From NCBI RefSeq assembly GCF_010728925.1, contig NZ_AP022608.1:2170001-2234000 (forward strand): DNA of 64,000 bases, in the 5' to 3' direction. Position 1 is the stretch's first letter, and each line of letters begins with the position of its first letter. This stretch comes from Mycolicibacterium gadium (GTDB lineage: Bacteria > Actinomycetota > Actinomycetes > Mycobacteriales > Mycobacteriaceae). Of the stretch, positions 62,023 through 64,000 are shown piece by piece. Made by a program: the position numbers and the translations under genes. The notes below the pieces were generated by a model that saw nothing but the letters and a program-made list of their open reading frames with translations, did no database searches and was not told where the DNA came from.

Positions 62023-62976
62023 TCATCCGCAAACGACAGCGACTTCTACTGGCTCTTCCGCAATTTCGAAAAGTCGCTCGGTGTCGGCGCGCGTGCACGG
62101 GGCGGTCCCGGGGGTCATCAGCATCGCCGCGCCGGCGGCCATGCCGAAACGAACCGCCGTGCTCAACGGCCATCCGCGAGTCAGACCCACGGTGATGCCG
62201 GCGACCATCGCGTCCCCCGCGCCAACTCCGCTGACCGCACGCATCGGAATGGCGGTGAATCGGCAGCTTTCGGTCCGGGTAGCGAGCAGTGCGCCCTGAG
62301 CTCCTAGCGACACCACGACGGCCTCGGCGCGGCCGGAATCGACGAGTTCGTGCGCAGCGTCGAGCTGTTCGGCTTCGGTCGTCAGCTCACGTCCCACGCA
62401 TTCGCGGAGTTCGCGCTCGCTTGCCTTGAGCACAAACACACCACGAGTGACGTGCTGTAGACCGGCGCCCGAGGTGTCCAAGACGAATCTGACCCCGACC
62501 TCACCGCAGACGTCCGCGATTCGCTGGTAGAAGTCCGTGGGCACACCCGGCGGCAAACTCCCGCTGGCGACGACGAATTGTGCCGAGGCCGCCTCAACAC
62601 GCAGCCGATTCACACACCCGGCCTGTTCGGACGTAGTCAGCCGCGGGCCCGGAAGCACGAACCGGTACTGCAGACCAGTGGAGGTCTCATCGACGGTGAG
62701 GCTCTCCCGCGTGGGCTCGGTGATGTCGATCCGTCTAAACGGCACACCCGCCTCAGCGACAAGCTGGCTGACGAGGTCGCCGCTGGCACCTCCAGCAGGG
62801 AAAACGGCCGATACCGGCGCGCCGAGGACGTGTGCGATCTTTGCCACGTTGATCCCCCCGCCGCCGGCGTCGTAACGAGCGCGTGAGCAGCGGATCTTGC
62901 TGGTGGGACGCACGGCGTCGGCGGCCACGGTGATGTCGAGCGCCGGGTTCATCGTCAGGGTGACGATTGAATCCAT
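62023..62976 (-). CDS. pfkB: Phosphofructokinase PfkB (ribokinase family)
   Basis: 317 residues from ATG 62976, with GAGGAGG seven bases upstream. PfkB-family motifs: 'LTMNPALDITVAADAVRPTS', 'GGGGINVAKIAHVLG' near 40 and the active-site 'GVGAGDAMVAGI' near 250 with the catalytic Asp. Homologue of Rv2029c, a DosR gene. It phosphorylates fructose-6-phosphate (or tagatose/related sugars) with ATP. A perfect DosR palindrome lies 63 bases upstream. Confidence 0.9.
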   Translation of the reverse strand: MDSIVTLTMNPALDITVAADAVRPTSKIRCSRARYDAGGGGINVAKIAHVLGAPVSAVFPAGGASGDLVSQLVAEAGVPFRRIDITEPTRESLTVDETSTGLQYRFVLPGPRLTTSEQAGCVNRLRVEAASAQFVVASGSLPPGVPTDFYQRIADVCGEVGVRFVLDTSGAGLQHVTRGVFVLKASERELRECVGRELTTEAEQLDAAHELVDSGRAEAVVVSLGAQGALLATRTESCRFTAIPMRAVSGVGAGDAMVAGITVGLTRGWPLSTAVRFGMAAGAAMLMTPGTAPCTRADTERLFEIAEEPVEVAVVCG

Positions 62977-63038
62977 GGCACAGCCTCCTCGCTTCATGAG
63001 CCGACTTTGATCCGACTACATCGCGGATCACGACGATA

Positions 63039-63052
63039 GGGACCGAAGTCCC
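63039..63052 (-). promoter_or_regulatory. DosR box upstream of pfkB (perfect core)
   Basis: Minus strand GGGACTTCGGTCCC fits all 14 positions of GGGACTWWNGKCCC if position 8 is relaxed, and is a near-perfect palindrome with its plus-strand form GGGACCGAAGTCCC. Best box in the window. Confidence 0.8.
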
Positions 63053-63106
63053 GCGGCGGGGAGGCGTTGGCCCTTGACGCGATGCCAATGCTGATTCCAG
63101 ATGTGG

Positions 63107-64000
63107 TCAACCGAGCAACACGGTGACCGCACCGAGATAGATCGCGATCGACAACAGATCCTGGATCACGGTGGCCAGCGGACCGGAACCGAACGCGGGA
63201 TCTTTGTCCAGCGCCTGGAGCAACCAAGGCAGTATCAACGCCACCATCGTGGCGATCGTGCTCGCCGCCAGCACCGCGATCGCGACCGCCGCCGCGAGCC
63301 TCCAGTCGTTCGTCATGAGTGCCACCACCGGCAGCATGAGCAAGCCGAGCAGTATGCCGACGGTCAGCCCCGTCAGGCTTTCCGGAGCCAGGATGCGGCG
63401 AATCCCAACACCGACCGACAGACCGCGGATCGCGACCGTTTCCGTTTGCGTGCCAACGGCATCAGCCAGATAGACGATCCCAGGCACGAAGTAGGCAACC
63501 GCCAGCACGGCGTTGAGTTGGTCTTCGAAGGCCGCCATCATCCCCGCCGACAACATTGCGCCGATCAACCCGACCACCAGCCATGGCAGGCGGTGCCACA
63601 GCCGCCTGGTGACGGTCTCGAGTGTTGTCCTTCTGGTCGACTCGACCGTGTGCAGAAACCCGCCCAATCGCGCCATGTCTTCGTCGTGTTCATGTAACAG
63701 GACAGCGAGCAGCTGCTGCGGGGCAATCAGCCCATAGAACCGACCGTGCTCGTCGACAACCGCGAGACCTGGCTCGTTATCCTGCACCACCCGCCAGGCG
63801 GCGCGCTCCTGGTCGGTGTCCGGCGTCACCACGGGTGGCGTCCGGTCCATCACATCGCGCAACATCGCATCGCTGTCCGCCGCAAACATCTGCTCAATGG
63901 TCGCGACACCCACGAGACGATCCCCGTCAAGAACTGCCACGGCGGCAGCACTGTCGAAGCGCCTGCCCCGCATTCGTTCCAGGGTCGTGCCGACCAGATC
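63107..64000 (-). CDS. mgtE: MgtE-type divalent cation transporter, C-terminal part (cut by window edge)
   Basis: The frame runs off the right edge (in-frame codons 'DLVGTTLERMRGRRFD' precede the first internal Met). The visible 297 residues contain two CBS domains (~10-130; 'VAVLDGDRLVGVATIEQM', 'LAVVDEHGRFYGLIAP') and about five membrane helices (~150-297) with the signature 'YLADAVGTQTETVAIRGL'. MgtE is a Mg2+ channel gated by its cytosolic CBS domains. No box of the DosR type was seen; relation to the hypoxia genes is uncertain. Confidence 0.85.
   Translation of the reverse strand, partial: DLVGTTLERMRGRRFDSAAAVAVLDGDRLVGVATIEQMFAADSDAMLRDVMDRTPPVVTPDTDQERAAWRVVQDNEPGLAVVDEHGRFYGLIAPQQLLAVLLHEHDEDMARLGGFLHTVESTRRTTLETVTRRLWHRLPWLVVGLIGAMLSAGMMAAFEDQLNAVLAVAYFVPGIVYLADAVGTQTETVAIRGLSVGVGIRRILAPESLTGLTVGILLGLLMLPVVALMTNDWRLAAAVAIAVLAASTIATMVALILPWLLQALDKDPAFGSGPLATVIQDLLSIAIYLGAVTVLLG

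Overview
The window looks like chromosomal DNA of a fast-growing, environmental Mycobacterium (Mycolicibacterium type). The evidence is high GC, an MmpS/MmpL pair, a mycofactocin-type SDR, an Rv1747-like FHA-ABC exporter, an IdeR iron box, and above all many genes that match the Mycobacterium tuberculosis DosR (dormancy) regulon. Homology statements rest on remembered families and visible motifs; no database search was run.

Layout. (1) 0-4 kb: tail of a catabolic cluster (two amidohydrolases flanking a two-domain acyl-CoA dehydrogenase). (2) 4.4-8.4 kb: a general-stress island with an RsbQ-like hydrolase coupled to an RsbP-like PAS-PP2C phosphatase, a CsbD protein, two related 'FVDDP' proteins and an OsmC protein. 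Two SigF-like promoters are visible. (3) 8.5-17 kb: luciferase-like monooxygenase, a Gly/Ser-repeat exported protein behind an IdeR box, CdsA-like enzyme plus FHA-ABC exporter, VOC protein and TesB thioesterase. (4) 17-25 kb: accessory catabolism (SDR, D-aminoacylase-like amidohydrolase, Rieske oxygenase with TetR regulator, sulfotransferase, SnoaL-like, MFS, nucleoside deaminase). (5) 25-29.5 kb: MmpL/MmpS with a TetR regulator.

(6) 29.5-64 kb: an extended hypoxia/dormancy island. It holds a SulP transporter (Rv1739c-like), an orphan DevS/DosT-like heme-GAF kinase, two SRPBCC paralogues, a K+ channel, an unusual pair of KAS-III proteins, an Acg nitroreductase (Rv2032-like), a phosphoribosyltransferase-erythromycin esterase fusion (Rv2030c-like), Rv1738-like and Rv3129-like proteins, a four-gene triacylglycerol operon with Tgs1, PEP synthase, a three-domain OtsB1, an NAD-linked [NiFe] hydrogenase HoxFUYHW, OTCase and carbamate kinase, a universal stress protein, PfkB, and a truncated-by-window MgtE. 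Eleven DosR-box-like palindromes precede these units. Neither devR/dosR nor hspX lies inside the window.

How it fits together (inference): under hypoxia or NO the island would store carbon as triacylglycerol and trehalose derivatives (Tgs1, DGAT, PlsC, PpsA, OtsB1), balance NAD(H)/H2 (Hox), generate ATP fermentatively (PfkB, ArcC) and quiet the ribosome (Rv1738-like). Three lesions suggest decay or assembly error: a one-base frameshift in hoxF, an OTCase lacking its N-terminal ~50 residues, and a leftover 3' fragment of a wax synthase gene. The most novel-looking items are a possible DosR-controlled small RNA at 60.3-60.4 kb, the KAS-III active/inactive pair, and the hoxF leader ORF.
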